NCBI RefSeq assembly: GCF_027924605.1
Contig: NZ_AP027042.1
Span: 1,651,524-1,715,523 of the forward strand
Direction: 5' to 3'
DNA from: Dyella sp. GSA-30
Lineage (GTDB): Bacteria; Pseudomonadota; Gammaproteobacteria; Xanthomonadales; Rhodanobacteraceae
DNA length: 64,000 bases
The translations under genes were made by a program, and so were the position numbers. Position 1 is the first letter of the stretch. Each line of letters begins with the position of its first letter. Below, one piece after another: positions 1 through 8,654 of this stretch. The notes under the pieces were generated by a model. That model saw only the letters and a program-made list of their open reading frames with translations. It was not told the DNA's origin and ran no database searches.

Positions 1-1
1 G

Positions 2-1279
2 TTGAATTTGTTATCGATGGCCGGGTGGCGCATGGACGACGTGATCACCGGCGATGACGCGATGCGCTTTGTTCGTCGCCAGCACGCCCTGAATTTCGCG
101 CCTGGTAGCGAATTTGAGTACTGCAATACCGGCTACACGCTGCTCGGCATGATTGTCGAGCGGGTATCGGGAAAATCGCTGGCGGCGTTTTCGAAGGAAC
201 GCATTTTCGACCCGCTGGGTATGAAGCACACTTTCTTCCATGAGCAATACAGCACGTTGGTCCCAGGCCGCGCGCAGTCCTATCAGCCCTCGCCAGGCAC
301 CGGCTACGAAGGCATCGCCCTGTCATTTTCCGTGGTGGGTCCCACCAACCTGTTTACGACGGCGGATGACCTCGTTCTGTGGCAGAGGAATTTTGATGAT
401 GCTCGCGTCGGCGGCAAGCCGTTGCTGGCTCAGATGCAGACGCCGGCCAAGCTCAATGACGGCACGGCCACTGACTATGGCGACGGCGTTTTTGCCGGGA
501 GCTATCGCGGGCTCAGGACCATCGGCCACGACGGCGCGGATGCGGGTTTCAGAAGCAACCTGCTGCGTTTTCCCGATCAGCACCTGTCGGTGGTCATCGT
601 CGCCAACGGCGCGGACCTTCATGTAACCCAGCTAGGCGAACGCATCGCCGACATTTACCTCGATGGCAAGCTCGACGCGCAACCGACGCCCATTCCCGAC
701 TACAGCAGCCGCACCGAAGTACCGATCGACCCGGCACGGCTGGATGCCCTGGTAGGCACCTATGCATTGGAGAACGGCTCGGCCATCACGTTCGCCAAGG
801 AACACGGCCGCCTGGTGGGCTGGACCGCAGGCGATGACACGATGCCGTTCTACGCTGCGGGCGAGCGCGAGTTCTTTGCCAAACTGGTCAACGCCCAATT
901 CACCTTCGACCCGCCCGGCGCGGACGGCGTGATCCAAGGCGGTACTTGGCGCCGCAATGCGCGTGTAAAGCATGCCAAGCGCATCGCGCCCATGAAACTG
1001 CCTGATCCAAAGGCGCTGGAAGGCGAGTACTACAGCGACGAGCTGCACGTGCTCTACACCGTCACCGAGAATGACGGCAACGTCGTGCTCAGCTATTCAC
1101 GCGGCGACATTGTGCTTGCCCCATTCGACAAGGACAGCTTTGTTGGTCCCTGGCCGTTCGGTCTCGTCCATTTTCAGTGCGCACCGGCGAGCGGCTGCGC
1201 CGGGTTCACCGCGACCGAGGATCGTGCGCGCGACGTGCAGTTCAATAAGGTAACCATCGTCGACGCAGGCAAGCGATAA
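2..1279 (+). CDS. Serine hydrolase, beta-lactamase family (5' truncated by window edge)
   Basis: Penicillin-binding-protein/class C beta-lactamase-like hydrolase. The fragment has the YxN-type motif (YCN within EFEYCNTGYTLLG). A later HDGADAGF segment occupies the place of the KTG/HxG box. The SxxK nucleophile motif should lie upstream and is not in the window, so the apparent first codon is not the true start. The last 200 residues form a beta-rich C-terminal extension, as seen in secreted D-aminopeptidase or esterase-type members. Substrate cannot be told from the sequence. It converges with the next gene. Confidence 0.85.
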   Translation: MNLLSMAGWRMDDVITGDDAMRFVRRQHALNFAPGSEFEYCNTGYTLLGMIVERVSGKSLAAFSKERIFDPLGMKHTFFHEQYSTLVPGRAQSYQPSPGTGYEGIALSFSVVGPTNLFTTADDLVLWQRNFDDARVGGKPLLAQMQTPAKLNDGTATDYGDGVFAGSYRGLRTIGHDGADAGFRSNLLRFPDQHLSVVIVANGADLHVTQLGERIADIYLDGKLDAQPTPIPDYSSRTEVPIDPARLDALVGTYALENGSAITFAKEHGRLVGWTAGDDTMPFYAAGEREFFAKLVNAQFTFDPPGADGVIQGGTWRRNARVKHAKRIAPMKLPDPKALEGEYYSDELHVLYTVTENDGNVVLSYSRGDIVLAPFDKDSFVGPWPFGLVHFQCAPASGCAGFTATEDRARDVQFNKVTIVDAGKR

Positions 1280-1324
1280 CGCGATATCCGCCTCGGGTTA
1301 GAGGCGTATCCTCCGTGCGCCGCC

Positions 1325-1930
1325 CTATTGGCTGACGATGCTTACGTGTACTGATTCACCGCCCCTTAAACGCCGTCGCAAATAGTCCGTCCCCGACTTT
1401 TGTTCAGCAATGTTTTGAATGGTGGTGCTAGAAACGCTCAATTTTACCGAGTCGATCGATTTCCAATCCCACATGATCGAGACGAAGAACGAGTGGTCTG
1501 GATCCTTCACGCTGAATATCTGCGGGTCCGCATCAGATACCCGCACATGGAGATCAAAACCATTTCTCAGGCGCGGCTGCTCTCGTAGAAGGTCTGCGAG
1601 TTCCGCTATGTCTAGCGGGTTATCATCTACCGAAGCGTCTTCTTCGGGGTAGATTTCTTTGATGGTCTTCCCGGCATGCGAGCTTGTGGGAATGTCCTGG
1701 AATTGAATCTCTACTTCGTCCAATTCCGATAGCTCGTGATCATTCACCCAGATTAAGTGCTTAGTTTCTTCGGGGTCGCCGTAATAGCCACCAGTCACAT
1801 CAAGGACGGCGATCTCCGGTGAAAGCACGTCACCATGAATGCGTACCGACAGAATGTTGAAGTTCTCAGAAGACAAGGCGGCGACGACTTCGTTATTGAC
1901 GCGCACGACTAAGCCTGGGTGAAGTCTCAT
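1325..1930 (-). CDS. Hypothetical protein, 201 aa
   Basis: I do not recognise a family. The product is acidic, with no signal peptide or membrane segment. The middle (about residues 95-125) is rich in Asp and Glu. It starts MRLHPGLVVRVNNE and ends with a basic YLRRRLRGG stretch. The reading frame is solid and clear of its neighbours. It is convergent with the serine hydrolase. A stand-alone acidic cytoplasmic protein of this size could be an immunity-type protein, but nothing specific supports that. Confidence 0.6.
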   Translation of the reverse strand: MRLHPGLVVRVNNEVVAALSSENFNILSVRIHGDVLSPEIAVLDVTGGYYGDPEETKHLIWVNDHELSELDEVEIQFQDIPTSSHAGKTIKEIYPEEDASVDDNPLDIAELADLLREQPRLRNGFDLHVRVSDADPQIFSVKDPDHSFFVSIMWDWKSIDSVKLSVSSTTIQNIAEQKSGTDYLRRRLRGGESVHVSIVSQ

Positions 1931-2185
1931 TTGGCCCTACTATTCCGTTAGGAGCTTGAACGACGCTAGCTTGCGACTAAGACGGCGTCCGCCTTGGTTG
2001 AAAGCGGGCCTTTCCAGAATCATAGCGCCAAGCGCCCTGTAGCACTCATGGTCCGCCCCAGCGGGGTACCAAGCGCTTACCGGAATCAATGTTCGACCCA
2101 GCCGGGCTCCGCACTGACCCTATCGAAGAGAGGACCTAGCAGTGAGGCTAGTGTTAGCACCTCGGTCTCCGGGTTTAAGATGAAT

Positions 2186-2212
2186 TGTCCAAGCCGAGCC
2201 CCTTCGCACGTC
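2186..2212 (+). promoter_or_regulatory. Candidate ECF42-type promoter upstream of the DGPF gene
   Basis: TGTCCA (2186-2191), a 17-bp spacer, then CGTC (2209-2212), 45 bases before the ATG at 2258. ECF42 sigma factors are reported to use a TGTCGA-like -35 and a CGTC-like -10 element in front of DGPF genes; one -35 base differs here. The rest of the 327-base gap from 1931 shows no convincing gene. A frame open across it lacks a ribosome site and coding character. Confidence 0.35.
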
Positions 2213-2257
2213 ATAGAGGTGGCGGCGCATGGTGCCCGCCTCCAACGGAGAATCCCA

Positions 2258-2611
2258 ATGCAGTATCTATTGATGCTTTACGCGGACGAGAGTGGCTGGG
2301 GCAAGATGTCGAGGGCCGAGCAGGAGCAGGGCGTTGCCGCCTATGGCGCTTATACGCAGGCGCTGAAGGCGGCGGGCGTGTGGGTGGGCTCCAACCGGTT
2401 GAAGGACACCGATACGGCTACCACGGTGCGCCTGGTCAATGGCAAATCGCAGGTGCTCGACGGCCCCTACGTGGACAGCAAGGAGCAACTGGGCGGCTAC
2501 TACCTTATCGAAGCGCCGACCCTGGATGAGGCCCTGGCCTGGGCCGCACGTTGCCCCGGCGCAGGCCACGGCACGATCGAGGTGCGCCCGGTCTGGGGCA
2601 TGGAGGGGTGA
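2258..2611 (+). CDS. DGPF/YciI-like protein, partner of ECF42 sigma factor
   Basis: A 117-residue ferredoxin-fold YCII-related protein beginning MQYLLMLYADESGW. It carries the signature DGPYVDSKEQLGGYYLIEA, the variant of the DGPF motif. The ATG at 2258 is chosen because GGAG lies nine bases upstream and the family always begins at this point. The stop overlaps the GTG start of the sigma gene, so the two are translationally coupled. DGPF proteins are the conserved neighbours of ECF42 sigma factors. Their biochemical role is unresolved. Confidence 0.88.
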   Translation: MQYLLMLYADESGWGKMSRAEQEQGVAAYGAYTQALKAAGVWVGSNRLKDTDTATTVRLVNGKSQVLDGPYVDSKEQLGGYYLIEAPTLDEALAWAARCPGAGHGTIEVRPVWGMEG

Positions 2612-3861
2612 ATAGCGGGGCACACGCGCGCGACGTAGCCGATGCCGTCGCGCGTCGTAGCTACGGCAAGCTCGTCGCCTTCCTGGCCGCCGACACGCGT
2701 GATGTGGCGGCGGCTGAGGATGCGTTGTCTGAAGCCTTCGCCATTGCCCTGGCGGATTGGCCAGTCAACGGATGCCCGGCCAATCCGGAAGCATGGCTGA
2801 TGACCGTTGCACGGCGAAAGGGCATAGACGGAATGCGGCGTCGCCACACGGGTGACGCTGCAACCGCGCAACTGCTCATGGCTGCGGAGGATCAATCGTC
2901 AGCATCTGCGGACGCCGGCACCGACGTAGAGATTCCCGACAAACGACTGGCCTTGTTGTTCGCCTGCGCACATCCGGCCATCGATTCCGATATCCGTGCG
3001 CCCTTGATGTTGCAGGCGGTGTTGGGGCTGGATGGAAAGACGATTGCTTCGGCGTTTCTCACCTCGCCGGATGCGATGAGCAAGCGACTGGTTCGTGCGA
3101 AACAAAAAATTCGTGCAGCGGGCATCCCGTTTGCCATTCCAGCGCGCGATGAATTGGCGGGGCGGCTGGATGGTGTGCTGGATGCTATCTATGCTGCCTT
3201 TGCAGAAGGATGGAGCGATCCCGGCGGCACCGACGTGGCGCGGCGCGATCTCACCTCTGAAGCGCTGTTTCTTGCCCGATTGGTCGTTGCGATGCTGCCG
3301 CAGGAGCCAGAAGCGCTGGGTATGTTGGCGTTGATGCTGCATGCGGACGCACGACGTAGTGCCCGGCGGAATGCAGATGGCAGCTACGTGCCTCTGGCCG
3401 ATCAGGATGTCTCGCTGTGGAATGCGGCCATGATCGACGAAGCTGAAGCATTGCTTCGACACGCAAGCTCCCTCGGTCGCATAGGCCGCTACCAGCTCGA
3501 AGCTGCGCTGCAGTCGGCACATGTCGAGCGCCGCCGTACCGGCCGCATCGACTGGACGGCGGAGGTGGAACTCTACGATGCATTGCTCGCGCTTTCCGGC
3601 TCGCCGGTCGTGGCGCTCAATCGCGCGCTGGCCATTGCGGAATGGAAGGGGCCTGTTGCAGCTTTGAAGATTGTGGATGCGCTTGCCGTCGATGGACGGC
3701 TTGCCCAGTATCAGCCTTATTGGGCCGCTCGGGCCGCATTGCTAGCCAGAACCTGTGCTTACAGCGAAGCCCATGACGCTTACGGCATTGCGATTGGCCT
3801 TGAGCGTGACCCCGAAGTTCGCCGCTTTTTGCAGGGGCAGCAGGCCAATTTGCCTCACTGA
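2608..3861 (+). CDS. ECF sigma factor with C-terminal TPR-like extension (ECF42 type)
   Basis: A 417-residue sigma factor. Region 2 is near residues 10-80 (ALSEAFAIALADWP, then PEAWLMTVARRKGIDGMRRR). Region 4 is near 130-190 (LGLDGKTIASAFLTSPDAMSKRLVRAKQKIR). A helical extension of about 220 residues follows and ends in tetratricopeptide-like helices (NRALAIAEWKGPVAALKIVDAL). This architecture plus the adjacent DGPF gene is the hallmark of the ECF42 group, which lacks a classical anti-sigma factor. The GTG start at 2608 overlaps the stop of the upstream gene; a frame-open start at 2551 would lie deep inside that gene. Confidence 0.88.
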   Translation: MNSGAHARDVADAVARRSYGKLVAFLAADTRDVAAAEDALSEAFAIALADWPVNGCPANPEAWLMTVARRKGIDGMRRRHTGDAATAQLLMAAEDQSSASADAGTDVEIPDKRLALLFACAHPAIDSDIRAPLMLQAVLGLDGKTIASAFLTSPDAMSKRLVRAKQKIRAAGIPFAIPARDELAGRLDGVLDAIYAAFAEGWSDPGGTDVARRDLTSEALFLARLVVAMLPQEPEALGMLALMLHADARRSARRNADGSYVPLADQDVSLWNAAMIDEAEALLRHASSLGRIGRYQLEAALQSAHVERRRTGRIDWTAEVELYDALLALSGSPVVALNRALAIAEWKGPVAALKIVDALAVDGRLAQYQPYWAARAALLARTCAYSEAHDAYGIAIGLERDPEVRRFLQGQQANLPH

Positions 3862-3917
3862 GCGCCGTATGTGTCTCGCAGGATGACATGCCGCCAGATG
3901 AGAGGACGTGCATGATC

Positions 3918-3944
3918 GCGATGCACTACATCGATGTGCATTGC
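3918..3944. repeat. Imperfect palindrome GCGATGCAC / GTGCATTGC
   Basis: Nine-base arms at 3918-3926 and 3936-3944 with one mismatch and a nine-base spacer. It sits between the sigma gene and the secreted-protein gene. It could be an operator or a weak hairpin; there is no T-tract to make it a terminator. Confidence 0.3.
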
Positions 3945-4081
3945 GGTCCTAATCCGTGAGACGGTCGTCTGTGAGACTGTGCCAGTCATAAGGGAGCCCA
4001 ACTTTTGATCGCCTCACGCCGTAAGCGACGCCGGTAGGGGCGGCTGTTCCTGTCGCATCAAAAATCATGGAGAGAAGTGCA

Positions 4082-4480
4082 ATGGGAAAGATACATTTCT
4101 TTAAATCTTTGGTTGTCTCATTCGCCTTTGGTTGCGCGGTGCTGATGAGTGCGGGAGTGTCGGCGGCAAATGTTGTGACCGCCACCCAGACTATGGCTAT
4201 TCCCTATGGAGCGTCGGTCTCCGGTGGTACACCGCCAACAACGGTTACGGTGACCTGTCCGCCTGGCTACGTTGTCGTAGGTGGTGGACTTACGGGAGAC
4301 TTCGGCTCGCAATACATGCCGGTCGTTTCGGTGAACAATGCGCTTGGTTTTATCGCCAACCCGTACTTCACGATCATTAGCAGCGCGCCTACGGCCAACG
4401 GAAACGGCTGGATGGTTACTGGCTTGGCTCCCTATTATGCGAATGGACAAGTCACGGTCTATGCTCGCTGCATTATGTAA
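4082..4480 (+). CDS. Small secreted protein, 132 aa
   Basis: It begins MGKIHFFKSLVVSFAFGC and has a clear Sec signal peptide ending near VSAAN. The mature part of about 105 residues is beta-rich, with two cysteines (TCPPGYVV and the C-terminal ARCIM). The pattern CPPGYVVVGGG resembles small exported adhesive or shufflon-type domains of unknown function. ATG 4082 is preferred over 4067 because GGAGA lies eight bases upstream. It is a monocistronic unit closed by a strong terminator. Function is unknown. Confidence 0.7.
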   Translation: MGKIHFFKSLVVSFAFGCAVLMSAGVSAANVVTATQTMAIPYGASVSGGTPPTTVTVTCPPGYVVVGGGLTGDFGSQYMPVVSVNNALGFIANPYFTIISSAPTANGNGWMVTGLAPYYANGQVTVYARCIM

Positions 4481-4545
4481 TCCACCAGGTCTGTTGCCTG
4501 CTTGGCTTCCGGAGTGGATGGCGAAGCTGAGCGCGTGATTGCAAG

Positions 4546-4579
4546 AAAGCAAGGGCGGCTGAGTGGCCCTTGCTTTTTT
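4546..4579 (+). terminator. Rho-independent terminator
   Basis: Perfect 11-bp stem AAAGCAAGGGC / GCCCTTGCTTT (4546-4556 with 4566-4576), a nine-base loop and a run of six T. It closes the small secreted protein gene. Confidence 0.9.
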
Positions 4580-4724
4580 GCAAGTGCATTCAGGGGCATC
4601 CAAGAAATGGCCTCTACACTAACTTTCCGCGCGTTACGTGACATGGCTTCGCGCGTCCAACGCCAAGTTGCCATTGCCTTGGCCGATAGTGCAAATTGTG
4701 CGCAAAGAAACAGGGGGATGGGAT

Positions 4725-5474
4725 ATGCGTGACTGGCTAAAGTTTTTCGGCTTCAGAAAGCCGAGCCTGTCTGTGAGTGCGGCATCGCCAAACGGTGCCT
4801 CCGACATGGAGGGCGCTTCGTTCGACGTTCGCATCGTCAGCGGTGCCAAGGCATGGACCACGCTGCAGGAGTTGCGTAAACAGCCGGGCGTGGTGCCAGT
4901 AGTCTTTGGTGACCGTAATGACTATGACAACATTACAACTGTGATGGGCATGGGGAATGCATCGTTCGACGACTACGTGCGCTCTGGTGCAGCGTTAGAT
5001 ATAGATCAGTGGGTAGCGAGCCGGGTCGAAGAAGAGCCGGAATACTACAGCACGGATGGTCCCGAATTAGCGGCGGGAAATGCTCAGCAGCCAGGATTAT
5101 TGACTGTCGTTTACGATGTTCTGTCGGGTCAGCCAAAGGCCGAAGTCTTTATCGGTCTGGTGCCTGTACAGGAGCCCTGGCAGGTTCCTGCTTACCCGAA
5201 GATCGGTGGCTGGAATGAGTGCCCGGGAGCTGAGGTACATGTCGCATTTTTCAAGCGCTGGTACGAGCAGTTCGGAGCCGTGGTGACCAGCATTTCCTCC
5301 GATGTCATCGAATTCACTGTAGAGCGCCCTCCGCAAACGATGGAGGAAGCCCGCCGGCTCGCGCACGAGCAGTTCATTTACTGCGCCGACATCGTCCATC
5401 AAGGCGTACAGACTGAAGGCAACTTGGCACAGGCGTTGTTAGGTAGCGGGAACTGGTTTTTCTGGTGGGATTAA
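4725..5474 (+). CDS. DUF4253 domain protein
   Basis: A 249-residue cytoplasmic protein starting MRDWLKFFGF. The C-terminal half carries the DUF4253 pattern. It has PAYPKIGGWNECPG, then HVAFFKRWYEQFGA, then a run from PPQTMEEARRLAHEQFIYC. It ends GSGNWFFWWD. The start at 4725 follows the purine-rich AGGGGGAT. DUF4253 proteins often occur beside polymorphic toxin genes and may act as immunity proteins, but none lies next door here. Confidence 0.8.
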   Translation: MRDWLKFFGFRKPSLSVSAASPNGASDMEGASFDVRIVSGAKAWTTLQELRKQPGVVPVVFGDRNDYDNITTVMGMGNASFDDYVRSGAALDIDQWVASRVEEEPEYYSTDGPELAAGNAQQPGLLTVVYDVLSGQPKAEVFIGLVPVQEPWQVPAYPKIGGWNECPGAEVHVAFFKRWYEQFGAVVTSISSDVIEFTVERPPQTMEEARRLAHEQFIYCADIVHQGVQTEGNLAQALLGSGNWFFWWD

Positions 5475-5542
5475 TAGGCGAGGGCATCCGGAAGCCGTAA
5501 GGGTCAGATATCTGGTGGCCGGGGCGCTTTTTGTACGTGGCA

Positions 5543-6130
5543 TCAATCCGCGTCCAGCAACGTGAGCGCCTGATGTCTGGCCGAAGCCCGCAACGACTTC
5601 CGCAGCCCCGCATCATTCGTTGTCCGCGCCAAAACCATCCCGCCCACGCACAACGCCACCATCGTCTCCGCTCGCCGCTCCGCATCACTAATGCCTTCAA
5701 GCGCCGCCCGATAGATATAGCTCATGCCACGAATCAGATCGGTATAGGCCTGTTGCGGTTCCAATCCCGCGCGAGCGACATCGGAAGGTAAGGCGTACAG
5801 CGGGCAGTGCATGTCGATGTTTTCCAGCACTTCGTCACTCAGGTAGAGCTCGATCAGCATCCTGGCCAGTTTTTGCGGATCATCTAGGTCTTGCGCAGCA
5901 TCGGCGGTTTGCACGGCGAAGGGATTGCAGGTGACGAAGCTGGCGACAGCGGATGCGTAAAGGTCGTCCTTGCTGCGGAAATGGTGATAGAAGGCGCCAC
6001 GGGTCAGGCTGGCGGAGGCCATGATCTGGTCGATGGTGACCTGTTCGAAGCCATGGCGGTTGAACAGACGACGGGCGGACTCGACGATGCGGGCGCGTGT
6101 CTGGACGGCATGTTCGGGGCTATAGGGCAT
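5543..6130 (-). CDS. TetR/AcrR family repressor
   Basis: A 195-residue regulator. The N-terminal helix-turn-helix runs through residues 12-58 (ARRLFNRHGFEQVTIDQIM, then LTRGAFYHHFRSKDDLY). A helical ligand-binding domain follows. It is transcribed away from the glutathione S-transferase gene. A perfect 8-bp inverted repeat lies between the two, so autoregulation and control of the transferase are likely. Ligand unknown. Confidence 0.9.
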   Translation of the reverse strand: MPYSPEHAVQTRARIVESARRLFNRHGFEQVTIDQIMASASLTRGAFYHHFRSKDDLYASAVASFVTCNPFAVQTADAAQDLDDPQKLARMLIELYLSDEVLENIDMHCPLYALPSDVARAGLEPQQAYTDLIRGMSYIYRAALEGISDAERRAETMVALCVGGMVLARTTNDAGLRKSLRASARHQALTLLDAD

Positions 6131-6169
6131 GGTGGGGTACCTCCTGGCGCCTATATAGCAAGCTTGCAG

Positions 6170-6189
6170 AATATGTTCTTTAACATATT
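6170..6189. promoter_or_regulatory. Candidate TetR operator AATATGTT-CTTT-AACATATT
   Basis: A perfect inverted repeat with 8-base arms and a 4-base spacer lies in the divergent gap between the TetR gene and the transferase gene, 51 bases before the transferase ATG. A second small palindrome, GCAAGCTTGC, is just to its left. Confidence 0.6.
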
Positions 6190-6240
6190 TTGCCGCTGCG
6201 TAAGCTCGGCCACCGGTAACAGACGACCGGAGGCAACAGC

Positions 6241-6891
6241 ATGAAGATCTACTGGTTCAAAGCGCAGGCGCCACGCCGCGTGCTGGCCTTGGCCAAGCAC
6301 CTTGGCGTCAATGCTGAATTTATCGAGCTGGACCTGATGGCAGGAGCTCTAAAGGCGCCGTCCTATCTGGCATTCAATCCCAACGGCAAGGCGCCCACCC
6401 TGGTGGACGGTGATTTTGTGCTGTGGGAATCGTCAGCAATCATGACCTATCTGTGCATAAAGACCGGTTCGGACATGTGGCCGGCCAATCGACCCGACGA
6501 GCAGGTACAGATAATTCGCTGGCTGTCATGGAACGACTGCCACTGGTCGCGTGCCGTTGGCACGTTCTACTTCGAGAACCTGGTCAAGGTAGTGTTCCAT
6601 ATCGGCGAGCCCGACCCTGCGGAACTGGAAGCGATCGTCCCCGAGTTTCATCATCTCGCGACGATTCTAGACAAGCGCCTGGAGGGGCGCGACTTTGTCG
6701 CTTGCGGCCGGCTCACCATCGCGGACTTTCAGCTGGCATCGATGGCCTGCGATTGGCGCGAGGCGAAGATGCCGATGAGCAAATATACAAATATTGTGCG
6801 CTGGCTCGATGGCCTGATGACTATGCCGGGTTGGGCTAATCCATGGCCCGCCACGGAGACGCAGCCTAGACCCGCCATGGCGCATGCTTGA
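6241..6891 (+). CDS. Glutathione S-transferase
   Basis: A 216-residue GST. The thioredoxin-like N-terminal domain (1-80) contains FNPNGKAPTLVDGDFVLWES, the usual glutathione-binding cis-Pro and Glu-Ser elements. An all-helical C-terminal domain follows (LTIADFQLASMACDW). The active-site Ser/Cys/Tyr is not obvious in the MKIYWFKAQAPRR opening. It probably detoxifies electrophiles as the target of the divergent TetR. Confidence 0.88.
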   Translation: MKIYWFKAQAPRRVLALAKHLGVNAEFIELDLMAGALKAPSYLAFNPNGKAPTLVDGDFVLWESSAIMTYLCIKTGSDMWPANRPDEQVQIIRWLSWNDCHWSRAVGTFYFENLVKVVFHIGEPDPAELEAIVPEFHHLATILDKRLEGRDFVACGRLTIADFQLASMACDWREAKMPMSKYTNIVRWLDGLMTMPGWANPWPATETQPRPAMAHA

Positions 6892-6951
6892 AGAGCAAAG
6901 CCGAGCCTGATCGTGGCATCAGGTTCGGCACCACCATGGGGAGAGTGGATC

Positions 6952-7311
6952 GTGAAGAATTACCTCGTTGTCTACATAGGCTCGGAAGCGTCATTCAAGG
7001 CATCCGGTTGGAGCGACTTGAGCGAAGCTGAGCGGCAAGAGCGGGAAAGGCAGGGCATGGCAGCCTGGGAGGCCTGGACGCAGGCCCATAAGGCTGCGAT
7101 CGTCGATATGGGCGCGCCGCTGAGCCGAACCGTGCGCGTGTCCCCGCGAGGCACGGAAAACATCAAGAATGCCTTGGCGGCCTATACCGTGGTACGCGCC
7201 GAATCCTATGAGGCAGCGGCAAAGATGTTCGAGGGACATCCGCACTTCACGATCTTTCCCGGGGAGTCCGTGGAGATCATGGAGTGCTTGCCGGTGCCAG
7301 TAAAGGCGTGA
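6952..7311 (+). CDS. YciI-like (YCII-related) protein
   Basis: A 119-residue protein from GTG 6952, with GGGGAGAG about eight bases upstream. It opens MKNYLVVYIGSEASF and ends PHFTIFPGESVEIMECLPV. The middle (SPRGTENIKNALAAYTVVRAESYEAAAKMFEGHP) matches the YCII fold but lacks the DGP signature seen in the copies at 2.3 and 43.8 kb. It may be co-transcribed with the transferase gene 60 bases upstream. Role unknown. Confidence 0.78.
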   Translation: MKNYLVVYIGSEASFKASGWSDLSEAERQERERQGMAAWEAWTQAHKAAIVDMGAPLSRTVRVSPRGTENIKNALAAYTVVRAESYEAAAKMFEGHPHFTIFPGESVEIMECLPVPVKA

Positions 7312-7397
7312 CGATTCGCGGGTAATGAGGGCTCGGACGGTACCGTTTTTCTTTAGTGCCGCTATAGTCGGCAAGTCATTCAGAAGAAGCCGAACCT

Positions 7398-8228
7398 ATG
7401 CCTCGTCTCTCTCGAATTGCCCTCGCTATCGTTATGGCCGTTATCGCGCTGCCCACGCTCGCGGCGGAACTCAAGGTGATGACGTTCAACGTTCGAACGT
7501 CGGCCGCCCAGGATGGGCCCAACGCGTGGGAAAAACGGCGCGATCTGTTTGCTGACACCATTCGGCAGCTGCATCCCGATGTGGTCGGCACGCAGGAATT
7601 GAACAAGCGGCAGGGCGACGACACGGTGGAGCGTCTCCCCGAATACACGTGGTTTGGCCGCGATCGCTTCGGTGGACATGCCGACGAACACATGGGCATC
7701 TTCTATCGCAAGGACCAGCTGAAAGTTATCGAGTCCGGCGATTTCTGGCTGTCCGATACGCCAAACAAGGTAGCCAGCATCACCTGGGGCAATATCTTTC
7801 CGCGCATGGTCAACTGGGCGCTGTTCGAGCGCCTGTCGGACCACAAGCGCTTCTACCTGCTGGATACGCATTTCCCGTATCGCGACCAGGACGAGGACGC
7901 CCGCTCGCGCGGTGCAAAGGAAATTGCCGCATGGATTGCCAAGCTACCGGCGGGTACGCCGGTGATCATTACCGGCGACTTCAATACGGGCCCGGAGAGC
8001 CAGGCGCATAGCACGCTCACGGCGAGCCTGAAGGATGCGTGGGACAGCGCGCCGAAGCGCGATGGCCCCGCCAAGACATTTCACGATTTCACCGGTACGC
8101 CGACTGAGCGCATCGATTGGATTCTCTATCGTGGTGTACAGCCCATTGATATCCGTACTGTGACGACCTCGAAGGATGGGCGATACCCATCGGATCACTT
8201 TCCGGTATTCGCTGATTTGGTGCTTTGA
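7398..8228 (+). CDS. Secreted endonuclease/exonuclease/phosphatase-fold protein
   Basis: A 276-residue protein. A signal peptide (MPRLSRIALAIVMAVIALPTLA) is followed by a complete EEP fold. It has the N-terminal MTFNVR, VVGTQE with the metal-binding Glu, the central ITGDFN, the late RIDWILYRG and the C-terminal SDHFPVFADL. All catalytic Asn, Glu, Asp and His motifs are present. Export and length favour an extracellular phosphodiesterase or nuclease. Substrate is not predictable. Confidence 0.9.
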   Translation: MPRLSRIALAIVMAVIALPTLAAELKVMTFNVRTSAAQDGPNAWEKRRDLFADTIRQLHPDVVGTQELNKRQGDDTVERLPEYTWFGRDRFGGHADEHMGIFYRKDQLKVIESGDFWLSDTPNKVASITWGNIFPRMVNWALFERLSDHKRFYLLDTHFPYRDQDEDARSRGAKEIAAWIAKLPAGTPVIITGDFNTGPESQAHSTLTASLKDAWDSAPKRDGPAKTFHDFTGTPTERIDWILYRGVQPIDIRTVTTSKDGRYPSDHFPVFADLVL

Positions 8229-8269
8229 GGCCAATTGTTGGACGTAAGCCCGACACCGGTTTGGTTCCT

Positions 8270-8419
8270 GAGCCTATCCGTGCTGACCGATGTGGGCGCG
8301 CTATGCATCCTTGGTGCCGCATTGCTGAGAAATGGCGCGCCTGAATGTCGCGACATCTAGGTTCTTCACCTGATAACAGCTCCGCTTAGACGTTTGAGAA
8401 AATCCTCGCGCTCCTGCAT
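8270..8419 (-). pseudogene. Decayed duplicate of the 3' end of the methyltransferase gene
   Basis: These 150 bases align nearly end to end with 10323-10473, the last 49 codons and stop region of the methyltransferase, at roughly 75-80 percent identity. On the minus strand the copy reads MQEREDFLKRL where the intact gene reads MYEREDFLKRL. A base loss then brings a stop a few codons later. Homology begins a few bases beyond the stop codon. The rest of the 426-base gap (8229-8654) shows no other gene. The Rhs and immunity genes lie between the two copies. Confidence 0.8.
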
Positions 8420-8654
8420 GGCTGCGGCCTCAGTTCCAGGGTGTTTCCTTTGCGTAGATGTTCAACCTGGCGATCATTGGCTGCTTGGGAAAGCGGTGTG
8501 ATTCACTTAGTTTCCATTGTGCGGATCCAGAGGAATCTCAGCTAACTTCTTGGGTTCCGTCGCACGTTAAAATAATGCAGGTAAGGAGCGTCAGCTAGAT
8601 TGACCGGATGCAGAAAAGAGGCGCATTATCGGTGTCCTTGCGTAGGGGGGGCTT

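Noticed and set aside
1994-2257. N-terminal extension of the DGPF protein
   Set aside because: The frame is open but has no coding character. The family starts at the ATG at 2258, which has a ribosome site.
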